The notes: generated from the letters alone by a model not told the origin. DNA of 64,000 nt from Rana temporaria (GCF_905171775.1 NC_053496.1:179709759-179773758), one strand, 5' to 3'. Shown: positions 52,601 to 63,539, counted from the stretch's first letter. Program-made: numbers and translations.

Positions 52601-54019
52601 TCACATGTTGTTCCTTCAGATATACGTCTGAGCTCTCACAGTTCAGCTACATCAATGGATCCCTCAAATCCAGAGAAGTTATCTGAGCGATCCCATACTG
52701 GTACTCCAGATCTACATCTGAGGTCTCGGAGTATGGCTCCATCAACAGGTCCATCTAATGCTAAGAAGTCCTCTGAGCGATCCCATACTGGTACTCCAGA
52801 TCTAGATCTAGACTCTCAACGTATGGATACATCAACAGGTCCATCTAATCCCAAGAAGTCCTCTGAGCGATCCCATACTGGTACTCCTGATATACATCTG
52901 AGGTCTCGGAGTATGGATACATCAACAGGTCCATCTAATCCCAAGAAGTCCTCTGAGCGATCCCATACTGTTACTCCAGATCTAGATCTAGACTCTCAAC
53001 GTATGGATACATCAACAGATCCATCCAATCCCGAGAAATCTTCCCATACATCACTTACTGTTACTCCAAACGTACATCTGAGATCTCAGAATACGGACAG
53101 ATCAGCAGATCCCTCCCAACCCAGGACATCATCAGATAACTCACATACTGTTACTCCAGACCAACATCTCAGATCTCAGAGTGCGGAGAGGTCAACCAAT
53201 CCACCAAATCCCAAGGAATCTTCCGCAAGCCACAAAGCAGTTCCCTCAAGCGAGAGTGTGATGTCGTGTTTGGGGTGCGGGAAAACGTTCACAATGCAAT
53301 CCGAACTTCTTCTTCATCTTCGATCTCACACCAGCGTGACCTATACCTGTTCGGAGTGCGGGAAACCTTTCAGCGAGAAAAGCGAACTTCGCTCTCATCA
53401 GAAAATTCACACGGGGGAGAAAGCTTCTTCTCAATCAGGCGAGAGTCCAATGTCGTGTTTGGGGTGCGGGAAATCTTTCACGACGAGACCCGAACTTCTT
53501 GCGCATCTCAGGTCTCACACCAAAGTGACCTACACGTGTTCAGAGTGCGGGAAATCTTTTACCGAGAAGAGCGAGCTTCTTGCGCACCAGAAAAGTCACA
53601 ATCCTTATTCGTGTACCGAGTGTGGGAAATCTTTCACTCTGAAAGGAGACTTTACCAGGCATCAGAGAGTTCACACCGGGGAGCGCCCTTTTTCTTGTAC
53701 AGAGTGCGGGAAAAGTTTCACCCAAAAAGCAAACCTTGTTATACACCAGAGAATTCACACGGGCGAGCGCCCTTTTAAATGTTCGGAGTGCGAGAAATGT
53801 TTTCCCGACAAGGGAAAGCTTACGGCACACCAGAGAGTTCACACAGGTGAGCGGCCTTATTCGTGTTCAGAGTGCGGGAAGTGCTTCGACCAGAAAGGGA
53901 AACTTATTCGACACCAGAGAAGTCACACGGGAGAACGGCCTTATTCATGTGCAGAGTGCGGGAAATGTTTTACACTTAAAAGCAATCTAAATACACATCA
54001 GAAAACTCACGCCCGTTGA
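49691..54019 (+). CDS. Gene E: full-length KRAB-like C2H2 zinc-finger protein, 9 fingers
   Basis: Spliced model: join(49691..49774,50189..50305,50392..50515,50822..50919,51050..51191,52431..54019), 717 aa; all junctions GT-AG, phases 0,0,1,0,1. Exon 2 encodes MRMDEDQIQMEERILDLTLE. Exon 3 is Pro-rich then IIDLLTGE. Exon 4 is a complete KRAB A-box (DVTVYFSMEEWEYL, EGHKDLYKDVMMENQPP). Exon 5 is RCPRPLYSQDSTQEGHT. Exon 6 is acidic. Exon 7 opens with about eight copies of a 30-residue linker repeat (STGPSNPKKSSERSHTGTPD core) and has nine fingers. Fingers 1 to 4 have non-canonical linkers (SVTYTC, KVTYTC, a 13-residue spacer), and fingers 5 to 9 have TGERP linkers. Most complete member; likely a nuclear repressor. 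Exon 2 may extend upstream from the acceptor at 49631-49632. Confidence 0.8.
49775..50110 (+). repeat. 73-bp exon-2 donor array in intron 2 of gene E
   Basis: About four further copies of the exon-2 end and donor (GACCGGAGAGGTGAGGAGGA) follow the true donor at 49775. One copy is altered to GACCGAAGAGGGTGAGG. Confidence 0.8.
50632..50821 (+). repeat. Extra truncated exon 5 in gene E
   Basis: ATGGATCCAGTAATGG..CCACCAGAGAGATGTCC occurs at 50632, 190 bp before the complete exon 5 at 50822. It stops at CTTCCCAGCTAACGGTGG with no donor. The same joint (AGCTAAC.GTGGGGCCCAAAC) is found in gene B. Confidence 0.85.
51440..51965. mobile_element. Repeat in intron 6 of gene E, related to 5440-5700
   Basis: TCACGCTTCAAAATTGCGTC, GAATTATTGCTCTTGCTCTA and ACCTCACATGTGTGGTTTGA parallel the left part of the element at 5182-7510. 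The edge AAATTTGTCAAACCCTGGGT resembles the edges of 8951-10655. Confidence 0.5.
52022..52377. mobile_element. TACCTCGGATTACGAG element in intron 6 of gene E
   Basis: Left GTACCTCGGATTACGAGCTG; right CTCGCAAATCCAAGGTTTTA then CTGTA. Same family as 35577-36027. It lies about 50 bp from the exon 7 acceptor. Confidence 0.65.
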
Positions 54020-54078
54020 CTTTATTGACAAATGTTGATTAACTGATGGAAACTGCTCCATCCATAGAACGAACGTCT

Positions 54079-54084
54079 AATAAA
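54079..54084 (+). terminator. Poly(A) signal candidate of gene E
   Basis: AATAAA in GTCTAATAAAATATAAC, 60 bp after the stop. It would give a very short 3' UTR, unlike the satellite-bearing tails of A and B. Confidence 0.55.
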
Positions 54085-54560
54085 ATATAACTATTTAAAG
54101 GGCCACGCCCCTATAAAAGTCATATATTCACGGAGAATCGAATGGTGGGATCTTCCCGATACAGTTCCTGACCACCTTGGAATGATATGAAGAGTAGTAT
54201 TGGATGGTATCGCTCTCCGACATCTTCAAATACTCCATTGAATATCTGATGTTGAAGATTTTGAGACGAAGGAATACAATTTTTCAACTCCCTTTAGGCG
54301 ATGAAAGGCTCGCAGGTTTTGAGATCGAACACTGGCAAGCTCTTCAGTGAATGGGGCAGGATGTCCATTGTAAGCCAAGCTTTCCCAGTTATGACCAATA
54401 GATGATGTGATGATTTTATTTCCTAAAGAAATGTTCGTCTGTATCCGGCCTAATGGGTGCAAACACGATCGTTAAATTAAATGTAGTACAATCCAATCAA
54501 AATTTGTCTTTTAAGGGCTCATTTACACTTGCTTCAGTGTCAACACACATCAAAGCGCCT
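54085..54560. other. 3' flank of gene E, no gene recognised
   Basis: Contains a short form of the conserved 3' block (CAATCCAATCAAAATTTGTC near 54490). Otherwise unassigned. Confidence 0.4.
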
Positions 54561-54579
54561 ACCACTTCAACATGCCTTT

Positions 54580-54950
54580 ATGGTGCTTTGATGGTGTTTT
54601 GATGATGCTTCAGTGATGCTTTGGTGAAACTTCAATGATTCTTCCGTGGTGGTTTGATGATGCTTTGGTGATGCATTTGGTGGTGTTTCAATGATGCTTC
54701 GGTGGTGCTTCGGTGATGTTTCAGTGGTGCTTCAATGATGCTTCGGTGGTGCTTCAATGATGTTTCGGTGGTGCTTCAATAATGCTTCAGTGGTGCTTTG
54801 ATGGTGCTTAGATGATGCTTCAATTATACTTCGGTGGTGCTTCAATGATGCTTCAGTGGTGCTTCCATGATGCTTCGGTGGTGCTTTAATGTTTCGGTCA
54901 TGCTTCAATGATGCTTTGGTAGTGCTTCGATGATGCTTCAGTGGTGATTT
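54580..54950. repeat. GATGCTTCGGTGGTGCTTCA minisatellite, left part
   Basis: Irregular repeats of about 10 and 21 bp built from TGATGCTTCGGTGGTGCTTC. The array is split by a retro-insertion and continues at 55960-56460. Lys/His/Ser-rich minus-strand frames are artefacts. Confidence 0.85.
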
Positions 54951-55959
54951 TTTTTTTTCACAATCAGGTTTATTAATGTGCAAGAAATGATTACAAATTA
55001 CATCTTACATAGTATTGACGTTAGATGTCCAGAATAACAAACATTATACAGAGAAAAGAATTTTGAATTAGCAATGGGGTTTCGGACAAGATCTAGTAAT
55101 AATTATTCTATTCGTATATGTGCATTTCAGAGTATGAGGTTGGGGAGGGGAGGAGGGGTCGGGGGATGGGGGGTGAAGGGAGGGAGGGGTGAGAAAAGGT
55201 GGGGGGGAGAGGAGGAGAGGGGGAGAAAAAAAAAAAAAAAAAGGGGGGGGGGGAAGGGAAGGAGTGTATCATTTATCAGGATGAAAAGCTGGTCTATGTA
55301 TTAAACATTACATTGGTTTGACAGGAGGGAAATTAATGTGGGAGATTTGCCTAGAAATGCATAGGCCATTATTGGGGGTTGGTGAGGCGAGAAGAGAGTT
55401 GGAGAGAAAAAAAAAAAGGGAAAAGGGGGGGGGGGAGGGAAGGATGGGGTGGATAAGTGATATGTGGGGGTGGAAGGGGGGGTGGTAGAGAGGAGTCCGT
55501 ATGGAGCACCAACAGACACCTCGCGTGAGTCACGGCCCTAGTTGGGGTAACGGGTGTTAGGGCCCGTAGACACTCTTGTTTATGAGAAAGACAAAAGTGT
55601 CAAAAGATGACTCTGGTGGGAGTGTGGGAGGTCACTTTGTGGATGGGTTGTGTTCTTGTGGTCCGAGAAAGAGAACACAAAACTTGGGTTTATGAAGGAG
55701 TTATCATTGTGGTCCGGAGTTGGAACAGTAAAGTTGAACAAAAGTAAGAAAAAAGTTTTAACATAACCGTCTCGGAGGCAAGTAGTACAGAGTTAGTGGT
55801 GTGCACTATTTATTTAGGACATATGTCACCTAAATATGGGTTTAAGCGGTTATAACCAAGGGTTATAAATAACCTTGATCATATAGTAAAGGTGTAGATC
55901 CCGGAGGCGGAGTCAACCTTGCATGTCAGTAGTGTAAGCTCGTATTAGCCCATAACAAT
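54951..55959 (-). mobile_element. Retroposed insertion with poly(A) tail and 11-bp target duplication
   Basis: AGTGGTGATTT flanks both sides (54940-54950, 55960-55970). The left edge is a T-run, that is, a poly(A) tail on the minus strand. CATTAATAAACCTG (minus) puts AATAAA just before the tail. The body has G-rich and A-rich runs (55139-55250, 55408-55440). No reverse-transcriptase or host-gene frame is recognised, so it is either a LINE 3' end, a SINE or a processed copy of an unknown RNA. Confidence 0.75.
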
Positions 55960-56460
55960 AGTGGTGATTTGATGATGCTTCGGTGGTGCTTAGATGATGC
56001 TTCAATTATACTTCGATGGTGCTTCAATGATGCTTCGGTGGTGCTTTGATGTTTCGGTCATTCTTCAATGATGCTTCGGTGGTGCTTTGATGTTTCGGTC
56101 ATGCTTCAATGATGCTTTGGTGGTGCTTCGATGGTGCTTTAATGCTGCTTCAATGATGCTTCAGTGGTGCTTTGATGATGCTTTGGTGGTGCTTAGATGA
56201 TGCTTCAATTATACTTCGGTGGTGCTTCAATGATGCTTCGGTGGTGCTTTGATGTTTCGGTCATGCTTCAATGATGCTTTGGTGGTACTTTGATGCTGCT
56301 TCAATGATGCTTTGGTGGTGCTTCAATGATTCTTCGATGGTGCTTTGATGATGCTTCAGTGGTGCTTCAATGATGCTTTGGTGGGACTTTGATGCTTCCG
56401 TGGTGCTTTGATGCTTTGGTGGGGCGTTGATGCTTCGGTGGTGCATTTTTGAAGCTTTAA
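55960..56460. repeat. GATGCTTCGGTGGTGCTTCA minisatellite, right part
   Basis: Continuation of 54580-54950 with TTGATGTTTCGGTCATGCTT variants. Confidence 0.85.
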
Positions 56461-56469
56461 TGAAGCTTG

Positions 56470-57170
56470 GCATATGCTCTGTGTGTGTGTGTGTGTGTGT
56501 ATCTAGTTTACACTTGCTTCAAAACAAGGCTTCGGACATGCTTTGTTAAAGCTCTCTGAACGCAAGTCCAAAGCTCCTGTCACTAAATAAAATGATTAGC
56601 TTACAGTCCTGTTTACACCTTGCTTTTTCTTGGTGCTTCGGTGGGGCTTCGACGAGGCTTTTGTGGAGCTTCAATGGGACCTCAATGAGGCTTTGGTGGA
56701 GCTTCAATGGGACCTCGATGAGGCTTTGGTGGAGCTTCAATGGGACTTCGATGATGCTTTGTGGGGCTTCAATGATGCTTTGTGGGGCTTCAAGCAAGCT
56801 TTGCCATAGACTTCTATGGAGGCTTTAAAGATGCTTTGAAGCACCACTAAAGGGACATGGGGTATCATTTTTGAAGTAAAGCAAACACAAGGTGTAAACA
56901 GGACTGCAAGCTCGCCATTTTATTTAGTGACAGGAGCTTTGACTGGAGTTCAGAGAGCTTTAAAAAAAGCCTGTCCGAAGCCTTGTTTTGACCCAAGTGT
57001 ACTTACTTCGACTTCAACACACATTATAGCGCCTAAAGCTTTAATGTGCTTTTTTGATGTGTTTTTGATGCTTTTGCAATGTTTCGATGATGCTTCAGTG
57101 GTGTTTTGATGATGCTTCGGTGGTGATTTATTTTTATTTTTTTGAAGCTTTAATAAAGCTTGGCAGATGC

Positions 57171-57219
<49 letters not shown>

Positions 57220-57579
57220 TCCATAGCTACAATTTCTCCAAAACAAAGAGAAATTAAAGCCTCTCAAAAGATTAAGGTGTTTTTAGCTAGCTTTGTCATA
57301 GACTTCTATGGAGGCTTTGAAGACGCTTTGAAACACAACTAAACAGGAATACCAAACTTGGGCAGCTCCGAGAGGGGACCCATAGATTTTTATTTTTTTT
57401 GGCCGGCGAGCTTGCCTAGGTAGTCTACCATGTCGTGGGTCCCCTTAACCTGCTCCCCAAGTTTGGTGTCCCTGTCACTTATGGTTCGGGGGAGCAGTGC
57501 CATGTCAAGCTGACCAAGATTTCCCATAGAGCTGGTGTATTTACATGCATTGAGAAGTGAAAATGGGTATTGCTTTACT
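56470..57579. other. Repeat-derived spacer with (TG)n
   Basis: A short tandem block at 56635-56790 repeats TGGAGCTTCAATGGGACCTC. GAGAGCTTTAAAAAAAGCC and its partner near 56520-56560 suggest inverted arms (CATGCTTTGTTAAAGCTCTC). A (TG)n run lies at about 57173-57213. No gene is recognised. Confidence 0.5.
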
Positions 57580-58847
57580 TTAACCACGGCTGGGCACAAG
57601 CACGTACCTGTACGTGTCTCTTTAAAGCGGGGGTTCACCCTGTTAAAAAAAAAAAGTTTTTTTTTATTAGACCATTAAATTCGGCATCGTAGCGCGAGCT
57701 ACGGTATGCCGGTCTTACATTTTTTATCCCCGTACTCACCGTGCTATCGATGATTGAAGAATCGGGGAATGGGCGTTCCTATGGTGAGAGAAGGTGATTG
57801 ACGGCCGGCCCTGGCACGTCACGCTTCTCCGGAAATAGCCGAAATAGGCTTGGCTATTCACGGCGCCTGCGCATAGCCTGTGCGCAGGCGTCGTGAATAG
57901 CCGAGACCTACTCCGGCTGTCTTCGGGGAGCGTGACGTGCCAGAGCCGGCCGTCAATCATCCTCCCTCTCCATAGGCACGCCCATTCCCCGCGGGAGTCG
58001 GATTCTTCAATCAACGATACCACAGTGAGTACGGGGATTAAAAATTTAAGACCGGCATACCGTAGCTCGCGCTACGATGCCGAATTTAATGGTCTAATGA
58101 TGGAAAGGAGGGTGAACTACCGCTTTAAGGCCCAGCCGGCACGCTCGCGACCCGGTCCGAAACTCCGTGACCACGCCCCCGATCGCGGCCGGTGGCCCGC
58201 GATCGGTCACCGGAGCTGAAGAACGGGGAGAGGTGAGTGTAAACACACCTTCCCCGTTCTTCATTGTGGCAATGTCAGGGATCGTCTGTTCCCTGATATA
58301 GGGAAAGACGATCACTGACGTCACATGTCCAGCCACGCCCCATATCAATAAGACCCCGCATCTCTCCTCCAGGCTGGAAAGCATGAGATTGTGAAAAAAA
58401 AAATCACCGATCTCATGCTTACTAGCCGCAATCGCGGCTTTGTTTACTTCTGGGAACCCGGGCGTGACGTCATCACATCGCGCCCGGCCTCCGACGGTCA
58501 TAGAGATGACTGGTGACCATCTGGTCACCAGTTATCTCTATGCTTCCTATCTATCGCAGGGCGATTCATTCTCCGGGCCCCCGATGGCACGGGAGAGCCC
58601 GGAGAAGCACCGGATGGCCCCTCCCACCGCCTATAAGAACGATAAAGCGGCGGAACTGCCGCTGTGATGGTTCTTATTGTGCACAGAATCGCCGGCTGAA
58701 GAGAAGGATATCTGAATGATGCCTCTAGCTGCACCCATCATTCAGATTTCCCCTCACAAAGCCCAGGACGTCATATGACGGCCCACCCAGGATGGGAGAT
58801 CCCATCTGTGGACGTCAAATGACTATGGCTGGGTAATGAAGTGGTAA
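57580..58847. mobile_element. Element with TTAACCAC and GTGGTAA ends, split by a foldback
   Basis: Starts TTAACCACGGCTGGGC and ends GGCTGGGTAATGAAGTGGTAA. The foldback at 57622-58128 is inserted near its left end. The rest is CpG-rich, with hairpins such as CATCTGGTCACCAGTTATC. No coding frame is recognised. Confidence 0.5.
57622..58128. mobile_element. 507-bp CpG-rich foldback
   Basis: TTAAAGCGGGGGTTCACCCT at the left returns as AGGGTGAACTACCGCTTTAA at the right. The arms stay complementary through CATCGTAGCGCGAGCTACGG and CACGTCACGCTTCTCCGG, with GCGCCTGCGCATAGCCTGTG at the turn. Confidence 0.85.
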
Positions 58848-59097
58848 AAGCCTCTCAAAAGCTGCAGGTGCTTCAAGTGAGCTTTGCCATAGACTTCTAT
58901 GGAGGCTTTGAAGACACTTTGAAGCACCACTAAAGTGACATGGGGTATAATTTTTGAAGCGATCAAAGCAAACGCAAGATACATATATCTTGTGTGGTCC
59001 CCAACCTCCCAGACACCAGGGATCGGCCGTGCGAAAGTCAACCCCCCCAGGGGGTGCGGAGGGGGGGTCACAGACTGTAGTAAGAGCTATATGAAAT

Positions 59098-59715
59098 ACA
59101 GTATCTCACAAAAGTAAGTACACCCCTCACATTTTTGTAAATATTTTCTTCTATCTTTTTCATGTGACAACACTGAAGAGATGACACTTTGCTACAATGT
59201 TGTGTAGTGAGTGTACAGCTTGTATAACAGTGTAAATTTGCTGTCCCCTCAAAATAACTCAACACACAGCCATTAATGTCTAAACCGCTGGCAACAAAAG
59301 TGAGTACACCCCTAAGTGAAAATGTCCAAATTATTTTGCGAGGCCGTCATTATTTTCCAGCGCTGCCTTAACCCTCTTGGGTATGGAGGTCACCAGAGCT
59401 TCACAGGTTACCACTGGAGACCTCTTCCCCTCCTCCATGATGACATCACAGAGTTGGTGGATGTTAGAGACCTTGCGCTCCTCCACCTTCCGTTTGAGGA
59501 TGCCCCACAGATGCTCAATAGGGTTTGGGTCTGGAGACATGCTTGGCCAGTCCATCACCTTTACCCTCAGCTTTTTTAGCAAGGCAGTGGTGGTCTTGGA
59601 GGTGTGTTTCGGGGTCGTTATCATGTTGGAATACTGCCCTGTGTGCGGCCCAGTCTCCGAGGGGAGGTGATCATGCTCTGCTTCAGTGAATCGCATTCAA
59701 ACTCATGTTAAATAA
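59098..59715 (-). mobile_element. Third Tc1-type family, transposase C-terminal part
   Basis: Left end TACAGTATCTCACAAAAGTA followed by AGTACACCCCTCAC, a typical Tc1 terminal repeat. The minus strand (59331-59696) codes DWPSMSPDPNPIEHLWGILK, the region of the third catalytic acid. The N-terminal half and the other terminal repeat are absent, so the copy is dead. Confidence 0.85.
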
Positions 59716-59750
59716 GAGTCGGTGCACACCTGCCATCATTTAAAGTGTTT

Positions 59751-60117
59751 TGCCGCGTACAATTGATCGGTTAAACCGATGAGAATGGTCTGATGGACCG
59801 TTTTCATCGGTCCAAACCGATCGTGTGTGGGCGCCATAGGTTATTTATCCATCTGTTTAAAAAAAGCCAACTTGTTTTAAATTTAACCGATGGATTCCTA
59901 ACCGATAAAAATCCACGCATGCTCAGAACCAAGTCGACGCATGCTTGGAAGCTTTGAACTTTGTTTTTTTCAGCACGTCGTTGTGTTTTATGTCACCGCG
60001 TTCTGACGCGATCGGTTTTTTAGCTGATGGTGTGTAGGCGCGACTGACCATCAGTCAACTGATGGAAACGGTCCATCAGACCGTTCTCATCGGATGGACC
60101 GATCGTGTGTATGCGGC
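59751..60117. mobile_element. TGCCGCGTACA..TGTATGCGGC MITE
   Basis: Left TGCCGCGTACAATTGATCGG; right GATCGTGTGTATGCGGC. Interior CATGGTCTGATGGACCG-type words are inverted (TCATCGGTCCAAACCGATCG). Related to 62756-63270. Confidence 0.75.
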
Positions 60118-61169
60118 CTTTCTCTTATTAACCCAAAATAAAGTTCAGCTTTCTAGTAGGTCTTTCCTGACATTTTCGTAGTTGTATCCTACAGCAAAAG
60201 CCATGGTCTGCAGAGAGCTTCCAAATTATCAGAGGGATCTCATTGTTAAAAGGTATCAGTCAGGAGAAGGGTACAAAATTATTTCCAAGGCGTTAGAAGG
60301 CACTAGCCGTTAATGTGTGTTGAAGCAAGTGTAAATGAGCTCTCAGTGTAAGTGGCAAGTTTATATTTTTAATCCTTCTTTTGACTTTTAATAAAATGGT
60401 ATCACACTATCCTGGATTATTATCTCTGCCTGGGTCTCGGTTATTGATGTTTGAGGAGATCAGCTGGTGGTAGTTCCCCATATACCATTCTTAGGGGGGA
60501 CATTGTGAAAACAACACGCAAAAAAGAGTGGTACCCTATGACACCAAAGGCGCACATCATAGATGCAGTTGGTAAGCGTGCATTTTGTACACTTTGTGGT
60601 GGAGCACTTATATGAGGAGTACCTGAGGCACCTTTAAGACCCGGAGCACGGTGATTGGAGCTTTCTTCAGCAAGATTTAGGAAAAAATGTTGAACTGTGC
60701 AATATTTATTAATAATTCTCATAAATAAAAAATGTTTTTAATCTTTGGACTCTCAAGTACATTTGCATTGTTTTTTATCCTATGTTTACGTGCAATTATC
60801 ACATATGTGTTAGCGCCTTGATTTTATTTGTTTGCTTTTCAGAGGTGGCTTATTCAATTAAAGGGGCAGCTTCACATTTTTTTTAGCAAATTGTAATTTT
60901 TGGTTGACACCAGGGCTTACGAATATTTCTCACTCTGTTGGAATGGTATCACTAGCCATTTTTTAATGGCTGTCGGCCATCACTTATATAAGGAGTATCT
61001 GAGGCACCTTTAAGGCTAGGAGCTCAGTGACTGGAGCTTTCCTCAGTAAAAAAACAAACAAAAAAAACTCTGGTTTAAGGTAAGGAAGGGAAGTATAATG
61101 GTTAAGGGAAAAAGAAAAATGCCTTTCTGAACTTTGGTCAACCTGCCTTTCCGGTTCCTTTTATACCCT
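60118..61169. other. No gene recognised; one internally repeated phrase
   Basis: CCTGAGGCACCTTTAAG with nearby GGAGCTTTC occurs near 60620 and again near 60990, which suggests a diverged duplication of about 360 bp. At 60710-60735, TCATAAATAAAAAATG looks like the end of a retroelement, but this is weak. Confidence 0.35.
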
Positions 61170-61546
61170 AGGGATGGACTGGCCATCTGGACTACTGGGA
61201 GTTTCCCAGTGGGCCGCTGGCTCAGTGGGCTGGCTTCAGTGACAGCAGACCATCGCCCCCCTCCGCTCCTCTGTCTCTCCCTCCCCACAGCATTCACCTC
61301 CTCTCCCTCCCCGCAGCGCTCACCTCCTCTCCCGTTAACTTCCCCACTGGTACTGCCTATAAGACTACCAGTACCAGCCATTCTACACTAATAAAGTAGA
61401 ACAGCTAATGGCTAGGGAAGGGGGGCTTGGGTTGGCCGGCCAGGGGGGGGGGGTGCGGGTTTGTCCGACCGCCATGGGAGAGACCTGTCAAAGTGGGCCA
61501 GTCTGGATGAAGTCCAGGGCCAAATTTTTGTCCCAGTCCAGCCCTG
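61170..61546. mobile_element. AGGGATGGACTGG..CCAGTCCAGCCCT element
   Basis: The ends are inverted (GGGATGGACTGGCCATC and GTCCCAGTCCAGCCCT). The core is C/T-rich and non-coding. Confidence 0.6.
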
Positions 61547-61738
61547 CCCTTTCTACTTCATCAAACTGGAAACATTTTGTGAAACCTTGTCCAGCAAAGA
61601 GGAGCTATGGGACCATTCTCATATCTGAAGGACATCTTAGGTGAAAGTCCAGATTCATACAGCACTGTGTCAGTCAGAAGTCAAGTCAACAACTGAGGTA
61701 AAGATACGAATGTTCAAATAGCAAAGGGACCTTCTAAC

Positions 61739-61870
61739 GCCGCATACAGACGATCGGAATTTCCGACAACAAATGTTCGATGGGAGCTTGTTGTCGAAAA
61801 TTCCGACCGTGTGTAGGCTCCATTGGACATTTTCTGTCGGAATTTTCACTGGTTCTCAAATAAATTTTTG
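61739..61870. mobile_element. Truncated TACACACGA-type MITE
   Basis: GCCGCATACAGACGATCGGA and TTCCGACAACAAATGTTCGA, with the opposed GTTGTCGAAAATTCCGACCG, match the debris in intron 6 of gene C (about 30830-30900). One end is missing. Confidence 0.5.
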
Positions 61871-62457
61871 GAGACCCCCGATATGATTGGGAGGAAACTC
61901 CTACAACCCTCATCCAGTGTGTAACCTTAACCACGGTCTAAAGTAATGTTTTGGTGAGAATCTCTATCCTATTCATGTGTACCCAAAAATCTGTCAGATA
62001 ATCATGCCACAGGGAGCTCAGGAGGATATTCTCTGTCATGTTTTTCCCACAGATAGTCTGAAAGGATAGCAGAGGCCATGGGAAAGCAATTTATTAATCT
62101 TATGTACATAATAATAAATGTTACAGACGTGACAAACACACCATCGGACCCAGGTTATACCGCAGAGGAGTTAACATTAAGGTAGAACTACGGTCAACAA
62201 TGAAAATAGGCCATGCAAAGAAAATCCAACACCTGTGGAAAATGGCAGTACTTGTCTGTAAAAATGGGGCATGTTATGTACCTAGGATCCCGGCATCTGA
62301 TTACTTCCACATCCTTTAATAGGGTGACTATGCAGCACCAACAAGATCAAGGGCTGTACTGTCAGCCTTTGCGTCGTGCCACTCCAGATCGGAGTGCGCT
62401 TACATCGCAATGTGATCAGAGTCCTAAGCTTGTCAATCTGTGTAAAGGTCATGCTTA

Positions 62458-62459
<2 letters not shown>

Positions 62460-62498
<39 letters not shown>
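62460..62498. repeat. Long poly(C) tract
   Basis: About 39 consecutive C residues. It could be an assembly or sequencing artefact in length. The Pro-rich and Gly-rich frames over it are not genes. Confidence 0.9.
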
Positions 62499-62579
62499 AC
62501 CTGCTGCCTTTCAGACTACACAGTTCCAACCTCATACAAAGGTCTTTGCTCTCCTGCCATTCCAAGTTTCGAAAGTTCC

Positions 62580-63420
62580 CCCACGGCAAACTCGCTCATC
62601 CATGTCTTTATGGAGCTTGCTTTGTGAACTGGTGCGCAGTCACGTTGGAACAGGAAGGGGCCATCCCCAAACTGTTCTCACAAACTTGCTAGGTGTTTCT
62701 ACAAACTTGGGAGCATGAAATTGTCCGAAATGGCTTGGTATTCTGATGCCTTAAGGCCTCGTACACACGATAGGTTAACCAGAGGACAACGGTCTGATGG
62801 ATCGTTTTCATCGGTCAAAACCGATCGTGTGTGGGCCCCATAGGTTATTTAACCATAGGTTAAAAAAAAGCCAACTTGCTTTAAAATTGACCTATGGATC
62901 CCTAACCGATAGGTCAAAACCCATCGTTAGTCTGACTGTTCATGCTTATAACCAACCTTGTTGGATGTATTTTGTATTTTGTCTTCTTCAAAATAAAGAT
63001 CTTTTCAGTAAAAAAAACCATCGTTAGTAGGCACATCCATCGGTTAAAAATCCACGCATGCTCAGAATCAAGTCGACGCATGCTTGGAAGCATTGAACTC
63101 GTTTTTTTTCAGCACGTCGTTGTGTTTTACGTCACCGCGTTCTGACACGATCAGTTATTTAACCTATGGTGTGTAGGCGTGATGGACCATCAGTCAGCTT
63201 CATCGGTTAACCTATGACAACGGTCCTTCAGACCGTTCTCATAGGAAGGACTGATCGTGTGTACGAGGCTTTAAGAGTTTCCTTCACTGGAACTGATAGG
63301 CCAAACCCAACCCCTGAAAAACAACCCCACACCATAATCCCCCCTCCACCAAATGATTTGGACCAGTGCACAAAGCAAAGACATGAATGAGTGAGTTTGG
63401 GTTGGGGGAACTTGTGGTGT
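62580..63420 (-). mobile_element. Tc1-type fragment interrupted by a MITE
   Basis: Reversed Tc1 C-terminal text (CTCGCTCATCCATGTCTTTA, AACAGGAAGGGGCCATCCCC) stops at 62751. It resumes at 63275 with GAGTTTCCTTCACTGGAACT, exactly where the other copies continue. The MITE between is listed separately. Confidence 0.75.
62756..63270. mobile_element. GGCCTCGTACACACGAT MITE with TTAA at both sides
   Basis: Left GGCCTCGTACACACGATAGG; right ATCGTGTGTACGAGGC. TTAA stands on both sides (62752-62755, 63271-63274). A TTAA duplication is the piggyBac habit, but related copies in this window lack it, so the superfamily is left open. Confidence 0.75.
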
Positions 63421-63539
63421 AAAGCACACCACCACTGGACTCTAGAGCAGTGGATACGTTTTCTTTAGATGGACAATACGATGGACATGTCAGGGTTTGG
63501 TGGTTTCCAGAACGGTACTTGACTGACTTGCATTGTGCC

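Noticed and set aside
55074..55304. Gly/Lys-rich short frame over the purine run
   Set aside because: Low-complexity sequence within the retro-insertion, on the strand opposite to its transcript.
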